From Anaerolineae bacterium (GTDB taxonomy: Bacteria; Chloroflexota; Anaerolineae; Anaerolineales; Villigracilaceae): DNA of 12,155 bases. The translations under genes were made by a program, and so were the position numbers. The notes under the pieces are model-generated. The model made no database searches. It saw nothing but the letters and a program-made list of their open reading frames with translations, and was not told the origin of the DNA. The DNA lies in contig DQGV01000129.1 of NCBI GenBank assembly GCA_003524705.1, positions 370 through 12,524 of the forward strand. Direction: 5' to 3'. Each line of letters opens with the position of its first letter. The stretch's first letter is position 1. Shown in pieces: positions 11,480 to 12,155 of this stretch.

Positions 11480-12155
11480 TTGATTAACCTCAAACAAGCC
11501 ATAAAAGAAAAAGCGCGCCAGCTAGGATTCATCTTGGCTGGCGTTACTTCTTCTAAACCGCTTGAAAACTTCAACATTTTTCAAGATTGGATAAACAAAA
11601 ATTATCATGGGGAAATGAAATATCTTGAAACAGAACGAAACCTTACACGTCGCGCTGACCCAAAACAAATTTTGCCTGAATGTAAATCCATTTTAGTTTT
11701 AGCAATCCCTTATACCCCCGTATCTGATGGTCGAGTAGGTGGCGTAGATAAAAATCAACATAATCTTAAAGAAAATAAGCCACCGTATCGAGACCATTCA
11801 TTACAAATTGCTTCTTACGCGCTTGGTGATGATTACCATGACGTATTACCTGAAAAGCTAAAAGCCATCGTCGAATTTATTGAAGAACAACTTGGCGAAA
11901 AAATTCCAAACCGATGTTACACAGATAGCGGACCTATTCTTGAAAGAGAACTTGCTCAACGCGCAGGCTTGGGTTGGATTGGAAAAAATTCCATGCTTAT
12001 CAACCCAAAAGCAGGCTCTACTTTTTTTCTGGCAGAAATTTTGCTTGGCATCGAACTCGAACCCGATCAATCATTTTCCACAGACCATTGCGGCACTTGT
12101 AATCGTTGCATCACGGCTTGCCCGACCCATTGCATCCTCCCAAATCGCACGCTCG
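11480..12155 (+). CDS. queG: Epoxyqueuosine reductase QueG, 5' part
   Basis: The frame is open to the window end (225 codons visible), so the 3' part is missing. QueG is a cobalamin- and iron-sulfur-dependent enzyme that reduces epoxyqueuosine to queuosine at the wobble base of tRNAs. Family blocks in order are LGFILAGVTSS; WINKNYHGEMKYLE (38-50); SYALGDDYHDVL (112-123); YTDSGPILERELAQRAGLGWIG (147-168), where Asp149 matches the catalytic Asp; GSTFFLAEILL (179-189); and the first cluster motif CGTCNRCITACPT (204-216) for a 4Fe-4S centre. A partial second cluster may lie beyond the window. No ATG precedes the conserved N-terminus. TTG at 11480, one base after the preceding stop codon, is the likeliest start; TTGs at 11462 and 11465 are alternatives. 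No clear Shine-Dalgarno is seen for any of them. Confidence 0.93.
   Translation, partial: MINLKQAIKEKARQLGFILAGVTSSKPLENFNIFQDWINKNYHGEMKYLETERNLTRRADPKQILPECKSILVLAIPYTPVSDGRVGGVDKNQHNLKENKPPYRDHSLQIASYALGDDYHDVLPEKLKAIVEFIEEQLGEKIPNRCYTDSGPILERELAQRAGLGWIGKNSMLINPKAGSTFFLAEILLGIELEPDQSFSTDHCGTCNRCITACPTHCILPNRTL

Overview
The window looks like an AT-rich genome fragment from a Chloroflexota bacterium, most likely class Anaerolineae. This rests on family content only: three tandem lipoproteins with Thr/Pro linkers and FW (NBR1-type Ig-like) domains, a DnaB-DnaD-DnaI style primosome cluster, a bifunctional-nuclease (DUF151) protein and an alpha-glucan phosphorylase. No taxonomic marker such as 16S rRNA is present.

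Layout. Positions 1-769 (+): the 3' end of an alpha-glucan phosphorylase, then a single-domain rhodanese. Positions 770-1835: an island whose genes all lie on the minus strand, bracketed by two copies of a CCACAGAG-type inverted repeat. Reading along the minus strand it contains a tRNA-Pro(GGG) with a clear promoter and terminator, a small DUF4190 membrane protein, and an unannotated short unit. That unit has a TTGACA promoter, a very strong Shine-Dalgarno, an 18-codon ORF and a three-way-junction RNA fold ending in a terminator-like hairpin. Positions 1836-5897 (+): bifunctional nuclease domain protein, dnaB, dnaD-like and a helicase-loader ATPase with two tandem AAA+ domains, the second degenerate. 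Positions 5914-8726 (+): a two-helix membrane protein, an enlarged nicotinamidase and a nicotinate phosphoribosyltransferase, together a nicotinamide-to-NaMN salvage pair. Positions 8799-11478 (+): three paralogous FW-domain lipoproteins. Positions 11480-12155 (+): the 5' part of epoxyqueuosine reductase queG, cut by the window end.

How the genes work together. The dnaB/dnaD/loader block forms the replicative helicase with its loading machinery. The pncA-like/pncB-like pair feeds NAD synthesis. The lipoproteins are predicted to be lipid-anchored on the cell surface with disulfide-stabilised beta domains. Intergenic gaps carry several palindromes and heptad repeats, some placed so that they mask or supply ribosome-binding sites. 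The least explained items are the minus-strand short unit near 850-1075, the tandem helicase loader and the FW lipoprotein triplet.
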